Positions 43,197-50,895 of a stretch of DNA of 64,000 nt are shown here, piece by piece. Positions within the stretch are counted from its first letter, which is position 1. Each line of letters opens with the position of its first letter. A program made the translations under genes and the position numbers. The notes under the pieces are model-generated. The model saw only the letters and a list, made by a program, of their open reading frames with translations. It was not told the origin of the DNA and made no database searches. This stretch comes from SIG440 sp045591035 (GTDB lineage: Bacteria; Bacillota; Clostridia; Monoglobales; Monoglobaceae), in NCBI GenBank assembly GCA_045591035.1, contig JAZNSG010000046.1, positions 12,621 through 76,620 of the forward strand, in the 5' to 3' direction.

Positions 43197-44315
43197 ATGA
43201 AACGATTGGGGCTTTATATTCACATTCCTTTTTGCAAGAGCAAGTGTCTTTATTGCGACTTCAACTCTTATGCGGGAAGAGAAGCGGATATGATGCCCTA
43301 TTTTTCTGCCCTGATGAAAGAAGCCAAAGCGTGGGGAGAAAAAACAGTTGCCATTGTTGACACAGTGTATTTTGGTGGCGGAACGCCAACGTGTGTGGAT
43401 GTAGGTCTGCTTGAAGAAAGCATTCAAAAGCTTTCAACAGTATTTAAAATTTCTGAAAATGCAGAAGTCACCATGGAATGCAATCCAAAAACTATTGGAT
43501 TTGATGGTCTTAAGCGTTTGCGAAGTATAGGGATAAACCGTCTCAGTATTGGACTTCAGTCAAGCTGTAATGAAGCCTTGCGGACTTTGGGCAGAATGCA
43601 TACCTTTGAGGACGTTTGTGACTGCTTTGAAAATGCACGAAAGGCAGGATTTGAAAACATTTCTCTTGACCTTATGTATGGTCTGCCTGGCATGACAATG
43701 GATGATTGGGAGAAAACCCTGGACACGGCTCTTGGTTTCGGGACGGAGCATATCTCGGCGTATGCTTTGAAAATAGAGGAGGGTACGCCCTTTTCGAAAA
43801 TGGAGTTAGCCTTGCCTAACGAAGATTTGACAGCGGATATGTATGAGCGCATGGTTGAGAGACTTCGCCTTGAGGGGTATGAGCGATATGAGATTTCGAA
43901 TTTTGCAAAGAGTGGTTTTGAATCACGTCACAACTTGAAATATTGGGAATGCAGCGAGTTTTTGGGACTTGGAGCAGGAGCGTATTCCTGCATGGACGAG
44001 AAAAGGTTTTCAAACCTTTGCTCTATTAAGGATTACATAGATGCAATTGAAAAAAATAAAACCGCTGAGGAATGGTGCGAGAACCTGAGCCGTGATGACC
44101 TGATGAGTGAATTTATGTTTCTTGGACTCAGATGCGAAAAGGGCGTGTCAAGAAAAAATTTTTATTCCAGATTTGGAGTGAAAATTGAAGATTGCTTCGG
44201 AGCGGCGCTGAAAAAATATGTTGATTTTGGGTTTCTTTTGTCCGAGGGAGATCGTATCAGATTTTCTGACGAAGGTTTTTTTGTAAGCAACACAATTCTT
44301 GCGGATTTTGTGTAA
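43197..44315 (+). CDS. hemW: heme chaperone HemW (radical SAM)
   Basis: A 372-residue radical SAM protein. The HIPFCKSKCLYCDF motif at residues about 8-21 has three Cys for the [4Fe-4S] cluster; FGGGTPT near 62, GLQS near 118, LDLMYGLPGMT near 158 follow, and SRHNLKYWE near 243 is the HNxxYW heme-binding motif that separates HemW from the coproporphyrinogen dehydrogenase HemN. HemW is thought to deliver heme to respiratory or other heme proteins. No other heme gene is in the window. AAGGAG is six bases before ATG. Confidence 0.94.
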   Translation: MKRLGLYIHIPFCKSKCLYCDFNSYAGREADMMPYFSALMKEAKAWGEKTVAIVDTVYFGGGTPTCVDVGLLEESIQKLSTVFKISENAEVTMECNPKTIGFDGLKRLRSIGINRLSIGLQSSCNEALRTLGRMHTFEDVCDCFENARKAGFENISLDLMYGLPGMTMDDWEKTLDTALGFGTEHISAYALKIEEGTPFSKMELALPNEDLTADMYERMVERLRLEGYERYEISNFAKSGFESRHNLKYWECSEFLGLGAGAYSCMDEKRFSNLCSIKDYIDAIEKNKTAEEWCENLSRDDLMSEFMFLGLRCEKGVSRKNFYSRFGVKIEDCFGAALKKYVDFGFLLSEGDRIRFSDEGFFVSNTILADFV

Positions 44316-44331
44316 AATTTTTGTAAAGCTC

Positions 44332-44360
44332 TTGAAAAGACGTCTCCTTTGTGCTATACT
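44332..44360 (+). promoter_or_regulatory. promoter of tRNA-Arg
   Basis: TTGAAA (44332-44337), 17-base spacer, TATACT (44355-44360), about 27 bases before the tRNA. Confidence 0.7.
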
Positions 44361-44386
44361 TTTGAAGTAAATAAATTTGATAGTAC

Positions 44387-44461
44387 GCCCCTGTAGTAAA
44401 GTGGATATTACAAGTCCCTCCTAAGGATTAGTCGTGAGTTCGATTCTCGCCGGGGGTGCCA
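44387..44461 (+). tRNA. tRNA-Arg (anticodon CCU)
   Basis: A 75-base cloverleaf with encoded CCA. Acceptor GCCCCTG pairs with CGGGGGT (two G-U pairs), the D stem is GTAA/TTAC, anticodon stem AGTCC/GGATT with loop CTCCTAA giving anticodon CCU (reads AGG), and the T arm is GTGAG-TTCGATT-CTCGC. The discriminator base is G. Confidence 0.93.
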
Positions 44462-44494
44462 AAAAACCGTACACAGTTGTGTACGGTTTTTTAT
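44461..44494 (+). terminator. tRNA-Arg terminator
   Basis: Perfect 15-base stem AAAAAACCGTACACA with TGTGTACGGTTTTTT around GT, directly after the CCA end. Confidence 0.88.
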
Positions 44495-44508
44495 TATTTA
44501 TATGGAAT

Positions 44509-44655
44509 TTAAGCGTTTGTTTTTGATATGTGCGCTTTTAGAATGATGTTTATATATTGAGATAAAGAACGATCATCCTTTTCTGCAAGTACTCGCAAAT
44601 TTTCAAGAATGTCACTATCAATTGTTATACTTATTTTCTCTTTCAATGGCTTCAA
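44509..44655 (-). CDS. ribbon-helix-helix (CopG/Arc-type) small protein
   Basis: A 48-residue protein. KISITIDSDILENLRVLAEKDDRSLSQYINIILKAHI has the ribbon (ISITID), first helix (DILENLRVLAEKD), a turn RSLSQ and second helix of CopG/Arc/MetJ-type DNA-binding dimers. The start is the TTG at 44655 with GAGGTG six bases upstream; the longer frame to 44694 lacks a ribosome site. No toxin partner adjoins it. It is divergent from a lipoprotein gene, and a perfect palindrome (44717-44735) lies in the shared promoter region, so autoregulation or control of the lipoprotein is plausible. The area is more AT-rich than its surroundings. Confidence 0.7.
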   Translation of the reverse strand: MKPLKEKISITIDSDILENLRVLAEKDDRSLSQYINIILKAHISKTNA

Positions 44656-44700
44656 AATAATCACCTCTCGATTAATTATATATTTAAATCGCATATAGTA

Positions 44701-44735
44701 TTGACAAATAGCATAAAGTAGTATAAAATACTACT
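44701..44735 (+). promoter_or_regulatory. lipoprotein promoter with palindromic operator
   Basis: TTGACA (44701-44706) and TAAAAT (44724-44729) with a 17-base spacer. A perfect inverted repeat AGTAGTAT-AAA-ATACTACT (44717-44735) covers the -10 box; CopG-family repressors use such sites. A minus-strand promoter for the small RHH gene (TTGTCA and AT-rich -10) overlaps upstream. Confidence 0.65.
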
Positions 44736-44759
44736 AAAACATCTAAAGGAGAGATTTTA

Positions 44760-45248
44760 ATGAAAAACAAAAGATTATTAGTTTTACTATTAGTATGTGC
44801 ATTGAGTGTAAATTTAGTTGCGTGTACTTCTCAAAATGCAGCAGTGAATGATACTGCTGAGACAAAAACACAAGAAGATGCGGAGAAAGTTTTGGGAAAG
44901 GTTTTTGTAGATGACGAAAATTGTACTTTCAAGATCACGGATGTCGAGCCGGATAACTTATGGGGTTATACATTGAAAGTTGATTTGGAAAATAAAACGA
45001 ATAGTAATTTAATGTTCTCAGTTAATGATGTTTCAGTGAATGGGTATATGTGCGATCCTTTTTGGGCAACTTCCGTACAAGCAGGCAAAAAGGCAAAAAG
45101 TGATATTTCGTTTAGTGAAGAAAAGCTTGAAGAGCTTGGAATAACTGATGTCGAAGAAATTGAATTTACGCTTTCGGTATATGACGAGGATAATTGGGAA
45201 GCACCTCATTTTATAGAGGAAACATTTACTTATACTATTAACCAATAG
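44760..45248 (+). CDS. putative lipoprotein of unknown function
   Basis: A 162-residue exported protein. The signal peptide (MKNKRLLVLLLVCALSVNL, then VAC) ends in a lipobox with the acylated Cys at residue 22. After an acidic linker, residues about 45-160 look like a compact beta-rich domain (FKITDVEPDNLWGYTLKVDL, ENKTNSNLMFSVNDVSVNGY), of the Ig-like kind common in clostridial lipoproteins of unknown function. AAAGGAG lies about nine bases before ATG. The gene has its own operator-bearing promoter and a bidirectional terminator. No catalytic residues recognised. Confidence 0.8.
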   Translation: MKNKRLLVLLLVCALSVNLVACTSQNAAVNDTAETKTQEDAEKVLGKVFVDDENCTFKITDVEPDNLWGYTLKVDLENKTNSNLMFSVNDVSVNGYMCDPFWATSVQAGKKAKSDISFSEEKLEELGITDVEEIEFTLSVYDEDNWEAPHFIEETFTYTINQ

Positions 45249-45267
45249 TTTTATAATTCATCAAATA

Positions 45268-45299
45268 AAAAAACGACTTGTAAAAACAAGTCGTTTTTA
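45268..45299. terminator. bidirectional terminator between lipoprotein and ABC exporter genes
   Basis: Stem AAAACGACTTGT (45270-45281) with ACAAGTCGTTTT (45286-45297) and T runs on both strands. Confidence 0.88.
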
Positions 45300-45349
45300 G
45301 TTTTATTTCAGGCAAATCGCCTTGTCAGTAGAATATAGAAGATGTGCTT

Positions 45350-47014
45350 TTATACTTCCTCTGTGCGTATTTTTTTGTTCTCGATAAAAATCCGTTTGTT
45401 GCAAACATTGAATGCTGCTTTTTTGTGGGATATTATAATACAGGTTTTGTTTTCCATGCCTTTAATATTTTTAAGAAGTCTTTCCTCCGTTGCCTCATCG
45501 AGAGCTGAGGTAGCCTCGTCAAGAAGAATTATGGGAGCGCCGGAAAGTATTGCACGAGTTACAGCAAGTCGCTGAATCTGGCCCTCGGAAAGCCCGAAGC
45601 CTTTTTCGCCCACATACGTATCAAGGCCCTTGGGGAGACTGTTTATAAATTCCGCCGCACAGCTGATTTCTGCGGCTTTCATTATTTCGTCGTCAGAGAC
45701 GGATGGCGAGACAATAGAAACAGTTTCTCTGATAGTTCCTGAAATAAGCAGATTTCCCTGGGGAACATAGGAAAACAACGGACGGGAGAATTTCCCAACC
45801 ATAAGCTTTTCGTCGTTCATATCAAGATATATTCCGCCGCTGTTGGGGGAGATAACCCCGAGAAGAAGCTTTATCAGGGTGCTTTTTCCAATGCCGGAAA
45901 TTCCGCCGATTACTGCGAAGTCGCCTTTTGCTATAGAAAGACTTGCGTTCTCCAATATGCTGTTTTGGCCGTATCCAAAGCTTATGTTTTCAAAAGAAAT
46001 ATTGTTAAGACGTTCATAATCATTCTTCGGCTCAAGACTCTTTTGGGATACAGGCTCCTCGGGGAGATTTTCGATTTCCATAATTCGCTCCGCAGAAGCT
46101 AAAACTGCATAATACTGGGGCAGAATTCCCGAAAGCCCGGCAAGAGGAGATTGAATCTGGCCTACAAGCTGTATAATCGCAGTGAGTGTACCAAAAGAAA
46201 TTGCGTTGGAATAAAGCCGGATGGAGCTGTGCACAAGAGCATAAAACGAGCCGATGCTGAAAATAAAAGCAAGGCTGTTCCCGGCAAAAATACTAAGATT
46301 GCGGCGTTTCAGCTGGGCAACATAATTTTCCCTTTGGAGCACATCGGACTTTTCGGATATTGTTTTTTCAATGCCGAAAACCTTAACCATAAGAAGGCTC
46401 CCGATGGATTCCTGGAAGAACGAACGCACCTTTCCTTCGGTTTCTTGAACACGCTTGTGAAGGTTTTTCATAACCTTTCGAAACGAGCTTATAACTGCGA
46501 GAAGAACAAGACCGCCCACGAGGAAAATGAATGCAAAGTTTCTGTCAAGACAAACAAGGGCGTAAAATGCGTAACCCAAGCCTACAACAAGAGACAGCAC
46601 ACTTGGAACAAGGGAAATGATACCACCGGTAATTATACCTGCGTCATTACTTAATCTTGTAAGCAAGTCGCCGCTGTGATAAGATGTTGCGGCGGAATAG
46701 TCACGGGTAAGAATTGACGAAAAAAGATTGTGCCTCAGGCGCATCTGGAGCCTTGCCGATGTGGTAAGTTCAAGACTCTGGCCCACAAGGCGAAGGGTAA
46801 TTTGTGAGGCGATAATGAGGAACAGCTTTATTGCTCCCGATTTAAGCCCGTCCATATCATGTAAAACCGCGGCATCAATCACAGTTTTAGAGGTAAGAGC
46901 AAATTGTACTCCCAAAACCGTAAGCACACACCGAAAGACAGCCAGCATAATTACAAAAACCAGCTGACCTTTTGCCTCTTTATATAACCATTTCAAGGTC
47001 TTTCCGTCTTTCAA
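45350..47014 (-). CDS. ABC transporter, fused permease and ATPase (exporter type)
   Basis: A 554-residue half-transporter. Residues about 15-310 form a six-helix type I exporter domain; residues about 340-554 form the ATPase with Walker A GGISGIGKST near 375, signature LSEGQ near 471, Walker B IILLDEATSALDE near 490 and switch His in IISHKKAA near 520. There is no N-terminal peptidase C39 domain. Start is TTG at 47014, six bases after GAGGTG; the GTG at 47023 overlaps the ribosome site. Sequence class fits lipid, drug or peptide exporters; its location beside asnA and the HPr-kinase/PqqD/peptidase genes makes export of a modified peptide a possibility, not shown. It has its own promoter. Confidence 0.88.
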   Translation of the reverse strand: MKDGKTLKWLYKEAKGQLVFVIMLAVFRCVLTVLGVQFALTSKTVIDAAVLHDMDGLKSGAIKLFLIIASQITLRLVGQSLELTTSARLQMRLRHNLFSSILTRDYSAATSYHSGDLLTRLSNDAGIITGGIISLVPSVLSLVVGLGYAFYALVCLDRNFAFIFLVGGLVLLAVISSFRKVMKNLHKRVQETEGKVRSFFQESIGSLLMVKVFGIEKTISEKSDVLQRENYVAQLKRRNLSIFAGNSLAFIFSIGSFYALVHSSIRLYSNAISFGTLTAIIQLVGQIQSPLAGLSGILPQYYAVLASAERIMEIENLPEEPVSQKSLEPKNDYERLNNISFENISFGYGQNSILENASLSIAKGDFAVIGGISGIGKSTLIKLLLGVISPNSGGIYLDMNDEKLMVGKFSRPLFSYVPQGNLLISGTIRETVSIVSPSVSDDEIMKAAEISCAAEFINSLPKGLDTYVGEKGFGLSEGQIQRLAVTRAILSGAPIILLDEATSALDEATEERLLKNIKGMENKTCIIISHKKAAFNVCNKRIFIENKKIRTEEV

Positions 47015-47053
47015 TTGTACCACCTCGGAAATTTTAGAATAAGTATATTTTTT

Positions 47054-47082
47054 AGTTTATCACAATGTGCTCTTTAAGTCAA
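47054..47082 (-). promoter_or_regulatory. promoter of the ABC exporter
   Basis: Minus-strand TTGACT (47077-47082), 17-base spacer, TAAACT (47054-47059). Confidence 0.6.
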
Positions 47083-47124
47083 ATACTTGTAAAGATAAGT
47101 TTTATCAAAATAAAAATTTGGGGG

Positions 47125-47153
47125 TTGTGTTTTTTTAAAATAGATGGTATAAT
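47125..47153 (+). promoter_or_regulatory. promoter of asnA
   Basis: TTGTGT (47125-47130), 17-base spacer, TATAAT (47148-47153). Confidence 0.6.
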
Positions 47154-47219
47154 AACTACAATTGTATAAAATTAAAAAGCAGAGTAATGCAAAAAAAGAA
47201 AGGCAATGATTTATAAAAT

Positions 47220-48227
47220 ATGGCAGACATAATAAAGCCTGAGGGCTATCATTCGTTGTTAAATTTAAGAGACACACAGGTGGCGATAAAGGCTACGAAA
47301 GACTATTTTGAGACAAATCTTGCCCGTGAGCTTAAGCTTACAAGGGTTTCAGCTCCTCTTTTTGTAGGGGCAGAGACGGGTCTTAACGATGACCTTAGCG
47401 GAAGTGAACGTGCGGTGACTTTTGATGTCCTTGAAACAGGGAAAAATCTTCAGATTGTTCATTCTTTAGCCAAGTGGAAAAGATATGCTCTTAAGGAATA
47501 CGGATTTACTTATGATGAGGGACTTTATACAGATATGAATGCAATCCGTCGTGATGAAGCAACGGATAATATCCATTCAATATATGTTGACCAATGGGAT
47601 TGGGAAAAGGTAATTGAAAAGGACGAGAGAACAGTTTCTACACTGAAGCATATTGTAAAAAAGATTTTTTCAGTTTTCAAGATGACAGAAAAGTATGTAA
47701 ACTCTATGTTTCCACAAATCACGCCGAGACTTCCCGAAGAAATCACATTCATCACAAGCCAAAAGCTTGAGGATATGTATCCGGGACTTACCCCAAAAGA
47801 GCGTGAACACGCCATAAGCAAAGAAAAGGGTGCAGTGTTCATTATGCAAATCGGTGACGTTTTGGCGTCAGGCGAGCCTCACGATGGCAGAGCCCCTGAC
47901 TATGATGACTGGGAGCTTAACGGCGATTTGATATTTTATGATGATATTTTGGATATTCCCTTTGAGGTATCAAGTATGGGCATAAGAGTTTCTGAAGAAT
48001 CTATGCGCAGACAGCTCAAGGCGGCAAACTGTGAAGAACGCGCGGCTCTGCCGTTCCACAGAGACTTGCTCGCCGGCAGACTGCCCTACACCATCGGTGG
48101 CGGCATAGGTCAGTCCAGAATTTGTATGTACATGCTTCACAAGGCTCATATCGGTGAGGTTCAGGCTTCTGTATGGCCTGAGGAGATGGTCGAGGAATGT
48201 GCCGAGAACGGAATTTCTCTTCTGTAA
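47220..48227 (+). CDS. asnA: aspartate--ammonia ligase
   Basis: A 335-residue enzyme making asparagine from aspartate, ammonia and ATP. It has the class II synthetase-like fold; family segments are SAPLFVGAETGLNDDLSG near residue 43, IVHSLAKWKRYAL near 78, GLYTDMNAIRRDE near 100, IYVDQWDWEKVI near 120 and, at the end, LPYTIGGGIGQSRICMYML near 290. Length matches AsnA (about 330). Its ribosome site is weak: AAAGG lies some 17 bases upstream. It is monocistronic. It is not AsnB, so it is not the cyclase-type relative found in lasso peptide clusters. Confidence 0.96.
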   Translation: MADIIKPEGYHSLLNLRDTQVAIKATKDYFETNLARELKLTRVSAPLFVGAETGLNDDLSGSERAVTFDVLETGKNLQIVHSLAKWKRYALKEYGFTYDEGLYTDMNAIRRDEATDNIHSIYVDQWDWEKVIEKDERTVSTLKHIVKKIFSVFKMTEKYVNSMFPQITPRLPEEITFITSQKLEDMYPGLTPKEREHAISKEKGAVFIMQIGDVLASGEPHDGRAPDYDDWELNGDLIFYDDILDIPFEVSSMGIRVSEESMRRQLKAANCEERAALPFHRDLLAGRLPYTIGGGIGQSRICMYMLHKAHIGEVQASVWPEEMVEECAENGISLL

Positions 48228-48233
48228 ATAAAA

Positions 48234-48280
48234 CACAACCCCTTTGTCGGTCAAATTGACTGCAAAGGGGTGTATTTTTT
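48234..48280 (+). terminator. asnA terminator
   Basis: Stem ACAACCCCTTTG/CAAAGGGGTGT with an inner GGTCAAATTGAC helix, followed by TATTTTTT. Confidence 0.85.
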
Positions 48281-48329
48281 GTTAGATATAACGAATTTTA
48301 AATCTTTTTTATATTTTTCAAAAAGAAGA

Positions 48330-48358
48330 TTGAAAAATATGTTCAAATGCAGTATAAT
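48330..48358 (+). promoter_or_regulatory. promoter of the SLH-kinase-PqqD-peptidase unit
   Basis: TTGAAA (48330-48335), 17-base spacer, TATAAT (48353-48358), about 48 bases before the SLH start. No other promoter is seen until after 50828. Confidence 0.75.
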
Positions 48359-48406
48359 GATTAGAGTAGAGAAGTATGCATTTTTAAATTTGAAAGGATG
48401 AAGACT

Positions 48407-49330
48407 ATGAAAAAAATAATTGCTTTAGTATTGGTGTTATTGTTTGCACTTTCCTCAGTTGCTATGGCTGCTGAATTTAAGGATATGCCCGATGACTGGT
48501 CTACAGCGGCTCTTACTGCGGCTGTTGAGAACGGACTTTTGGGTGGTAGCGATGGGTATATCAAACCCTCGGACAATATGACAAGAGCTGAAATGGCGAC
48601 AATTATGGTTCGTGCTTGCGGCGCAACAAAGGCGGCAGACATTTCGGGTTACACCGATTTGAGCCCTGATGACTGGTATTATTCAGCTATGGCTATGGCT
48701 GTTGAAATGGGTGCATTCACTGGTTCTGACAACAAATTGAACCCCGAAAGCCCAATTACAAGACAAGAAGCATTTTTGGTTTTGTCAAGAGTGTTCGGAC
48801 TCAACACTATCCCAACAGATACCGAAATTATTGATACTTTTAAGGACGGTGCATTGGTTTCGGATTGGGCAAGAGATGGTGTTGCTGCAATAATAAATTA
48901 TGGTTATGTTGGCGGAAACGAGGGTTATCTTAACCCCCTCAACAACATTTCCAGAGCAGAGTTTGCTGTTGTTATGGACAGAATGATTAAATATTATATA
49001 GATGATGCGGCTGATGCAATCCCAACTGACGGAAATGTTATGATAAGAACAGCAGATGCGAGTCTTGCTGATATCAAAACAGACAAAATGATTGTTATTG
49101 GCGATGGGGTTGGACAAAAGAACCTTTCAATCACCGGTGCAGATATAAATAAGCTTGTTATTCGTGGCGGAAAAGCAATCGGAATAAGCGGCAACTTCTT
49201 TGACTTCGGCATTGTGAAATCCGATATTTTGGTTGAAGGCTCTATGAATGGCATTAACTACCTTTATATCTGCAAGGGAAGCACATTCTCAATCCCCTCA
49301 ATTTTTACTCCAACTGATGTCAATGAATAA
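48407..49330 (+). CDS. SLH-domain surface protein
   Basis: A 307-residue exported protein: signal peptide 1-22 (MKKIIALVLVLLFALSSVAM, then A), three S-layer homology domains (about 25-75, 80-135, 140-195) with TRAE, TRQE and SRAE motifs, then a C-terminal region of about 100 residues with beta-helix-like spacing (TDKMIVIGDG, NLSITGADINKLVIRGGKAIGISG). SLH domains bind pyruvylated wall polymer, matching the CsaB domain encoded at 10099. The ATG at 48407 is eight bases from AAAGGA; the ATG at 48398 overlaps that site. The 3' end overlaps the start of the kinase-like gene, indicating translational coupling. Confidence 0.9.
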   Translation: MKKIIALVLVLLFALSSVAMAAEFKDMPDDWSTAALTAAVENGLLGGSDGYIKPSDNMTRAEMATIMVRACGATKAADISGYTDLSPDDWYYSAMAMAVEMGAFTGSDNKLNPESPITRQEAFLVLSRVFGLNTIPTDTEIIDTFKDGALVSDWARDGVAAIINYGYVGGNEGYLNPLNNISRAEFAVVMDRMIKYYIDDAADAIPTDGNVMIRTADASLADIKTDKMIVIGDGVGQKNLSITGADINKLVIRGGKAIGISGNFFDFGIVKSDILVEGSMNGINYLYICKGSTFSIPSIFTPTDVNE

Positions 49331-50078
49331 TAACAAAGAGCTTCAGGGAATAAGCAAGCAAAAATACCTTGTTGCGGGGCTTAAGGTTGGGATGATACTC
49401 AGAAGCGGCGGCATAATTGAAACCCAGGCGAAAAGTTATCTTGCAGATTTTGAGGGCACGCCTGAAATTGTTGTGGGTCTTGATGATAAGTATATAGGTT
49501 CAAGACACGCCCAGCATCCTCATCTTTCTGTTTTTGAATGTGAATATATGTGGACGGGTGAACAATTTTGCACAAAGCTTTTGAATTTCAATGGCTTTAT
49601 GCTTCATGCCTCGGCTGTGGTGTATGAGGGACGTGCATATCTTTTTTCAGCGCCCAGCGGAACGGGGAAATCTACTCATACCGGCATCTGGAGAAAAGCC
49701 TTTGGCGAAGAAAACACATATATTTTAAACGACGACAAGCCGGTTATACGTGTTGTCAATGACGAGATAATAGTGTACGGAACGCCCTGGAGCGGAAAGA
49801 CGGATCAAAACCGGAATATTGGTGTGCCACTTCAAGGGATTTGCTTTCTTGAGAGAGCAAAAGAAAACTGGATTGAAGCTGTTTCCCCAAAGGAAGCCAC
49901 GTTTAAAATACTTAACCAGACCATTCGACCTGAGTCTCCTGAATATATGTCTGCTCTTCTTGGAGTGTTGGACAAGCTTTTGACAAAAACGACCGTGTTC
50001 AGGATGGGCTGCAATATGGAGCTTGAGGCTGCAAAAGTGGCGTACCACGGAATGAACGGAAATTTGAAAGGTGAGTGA
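49317..50078 (+). CDS. HPr kinase-like protein (HPrK/ScmC-type)
   Basis: A 253-residue protein with an HPr kinase/phosphorylase-like ATPase domain. The key segment is LHASAVVYEGRAYLFSAPSG then TGKSTHTG, with P-loop SAPSGTGKST at residues 111-120, followed by ILNDDKPVI near 139 where HPrK has its catalytic Asp, and GTPWSGK near 157. Unlike true HPrK it has no N-terminal HPrK domain and no HPr gene is nearby. Relatives occur in peptide-maturation clusters (lasso peptide kinases, SynChlorMet ScmC). Start ATG 49317 or 49323, inside the SLH gene end; no Shine-Dalgarno is visible, so translation depends on the SLH gene. Substrate unknown: a peptide, the SLH protein or a small molecule are possible. 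Confidence 0.78.
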   Translation: MSMNNNKELQGISKQKYLVAGLKVGMILRSGGIIETQAKSYLADFEGTPEIVVGLDDKYIGSRHAQHPHLSVFECEYMWTGEQFCTKLLNFNGFMLHASAVVYEGRAYLFSAPSGTGKSTHTGIWRKAFGEENTYILNDDKPVIRVVNDEIIVYGTPWSGKTDQNRNIGVPLQGICFLERAKENWIEAVSPKEATFKILNQTIRPESPEYMSALLGVLDKLLTKTTVFRMGCNMELEAAKVAYHGMNGNLKGE

Positions 50079-50086
50079 AACCTGAG

Positions 50087-50353
50087 ATGAAAATAAAAGA
50101 CGGATATATGCTTCGCAGTGTTGCAGGACAGAATGTTGTCGTTCCCATAGGGGCTGCTGCTGTGGACTTTAACGGAATGATAAGTCTGAATGACAGTGGG
50201 GCACTTTTGTGGAAGATTTTGGCGCAGGGTGCAACCGAGGCTGAACTTAAAGCAGCCCTGCTTGAGACCTATGATGTTGACGAAGCTCGTGCTGAGGCAG
50301 ATGTAAAAGCTTTCGTTTGCCGAATGAAAGAGGCGAATTTTTTGGATGAGTGA
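50087..50353 (+). CDS. PqqD-like (RiPP recognition element) protein
   Basis: An 88-residue PqqD-family protein. The pattern GYMLRSVAGQNVVVPIG...VDFNGMISLNDSGALLWKIL...ATEAELKAALLETYDVDEARAEADVKAFVCRMKEANFL (given here in pieces) is the PqqD winged fold: strand block, LNDSGALLW helix, then the DxxxAxxDVxxFL helix. PqqD domains bind leader peptides of ribosomally made, modified peptides, or serve as orphans beside kinases. ATG at 50087 is taken; GTG at 50075 abuts the ribosome site AAAGGTGA. It follows the kinase gene by eight bases and overlaps the peptidase start, so the three are one unit. Confidence 0.85.
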   Translation: MKIKDGYMLRSVAGQNVVVPIGAAAVDFNGMISLNDSGALLWKILAQGATEAELKAALLETYDVDEARAEADVKAFVCRMKEANFLDE

Positions 50354-50828
50354 TTTTCATAAGGAACAAAAGAAAATTAATTTTGACCAGGCGTTACCTT
50401 TGATAGAAGAAAAACTGAAAAGTGGCGGCTCGGTGAAATTCAGTCCCCATGGCATAAGCATGAGGCCTCTCATAAGGCAAGGTAAGGACAGTGTTACTGT
50501 TTCGGGATTGGGAGATAGTCCCCGTATAAATGACGTTATATTTTACCGCAGACCAGACGGGCAATATGTCTTGCATAGGATTGTGGGTCGGGATGCCGAG
50601 GGATTTGTTCTTCGGGGTGACAATCAGCAGATTTTGGAGCATGGCATAAAGGAGCAGTGGATTATAGGGGTTATGACCGCTGTAAAAAGGAGAAACCGGG
50701 AAATCTCTTGTGACAGCAGAGGGTATCGTGTTTATTTGAAGGTGGTTTTGCCCCTTTGGAGACTTTGGCTTGTGCCAAAGGGCTATCTGTGGAGGATTAA
50801 GAATAAACTGAAAAAAAGAAACAGTTAG
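50346..50828 (+). CDS. S24/S26 family (signal peptidase I-like) protease
   Basis: A 160-residue peptidase-like protein. FSPHGISMRPL at residues 32-42 has the GxSMxP serine block (Ser38), and QYVLHRIVG near 73-81 supplies His77, as in the Ser-His (SipW/ER-type) signal peptidases instead of Ser-Lys. VLRGDNQ near 88 matches the conserved GDN box. The hydrophobic C-terminal stretch (about 130-148, VYLKVVLPLWRLWLVP) may attach it to the membrane; there is no N-terminal anchor. Its start overlaps the PqqD gene by eight bases. Leader removal from an exported peptide is the natural hypothesis; not shown. Confidence 0.83.
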   Translation: MSDFHKEQKKINFDQALPLIEEKLKSGGSVKFSPHGISMRPLIRQGKDSVTVSGLGDSPRINDVIFYRRPDGQYVLHRIVGRDAEGFVLRGDNQQILEHGIKEQWIIGVMTAVKRRNREISCDSRGYRVYLKVVLPLWRLWLVPKGYLWRIKNKLKKRNS

Positions 50829-50838
50829 AAAATCTGTT

Positions 50839-50876
50839 AAAACGCACCGGGATATACCTTTCGGGTGCGTTTTTGA
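50839..50876 (+). terminator. terminator of the kinase-PqqD-peptidase unit
   Basis: Stem AAAACGCACC (50839-50848) with GGTGCGTTTT (50864-50873) and T run. It is 20 bases ahead of prmA. Confidence 0.85.
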
Positions 50877-50895
50877 TGCAAAGGATGGGAGCATT

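Noticed and set aside
44509..44655. Antitoxin of a toxin-antitoxin pair
   Set aside because: The RHH fold would fit, but no toxin-like gene adjoins it; described as a small DNA-binding protein instead.
47220..48227. asnA as the lasso-peptide cyclase of the kinase/PqqD cassette
   Set aside because: Lasso cyclases derive from AsnB-type glutamine-hydrolysing synthetases; this gene is the unrelated ammonia-dependent AsnA with its own promoter and terminator, so it is treated as housekeeping.
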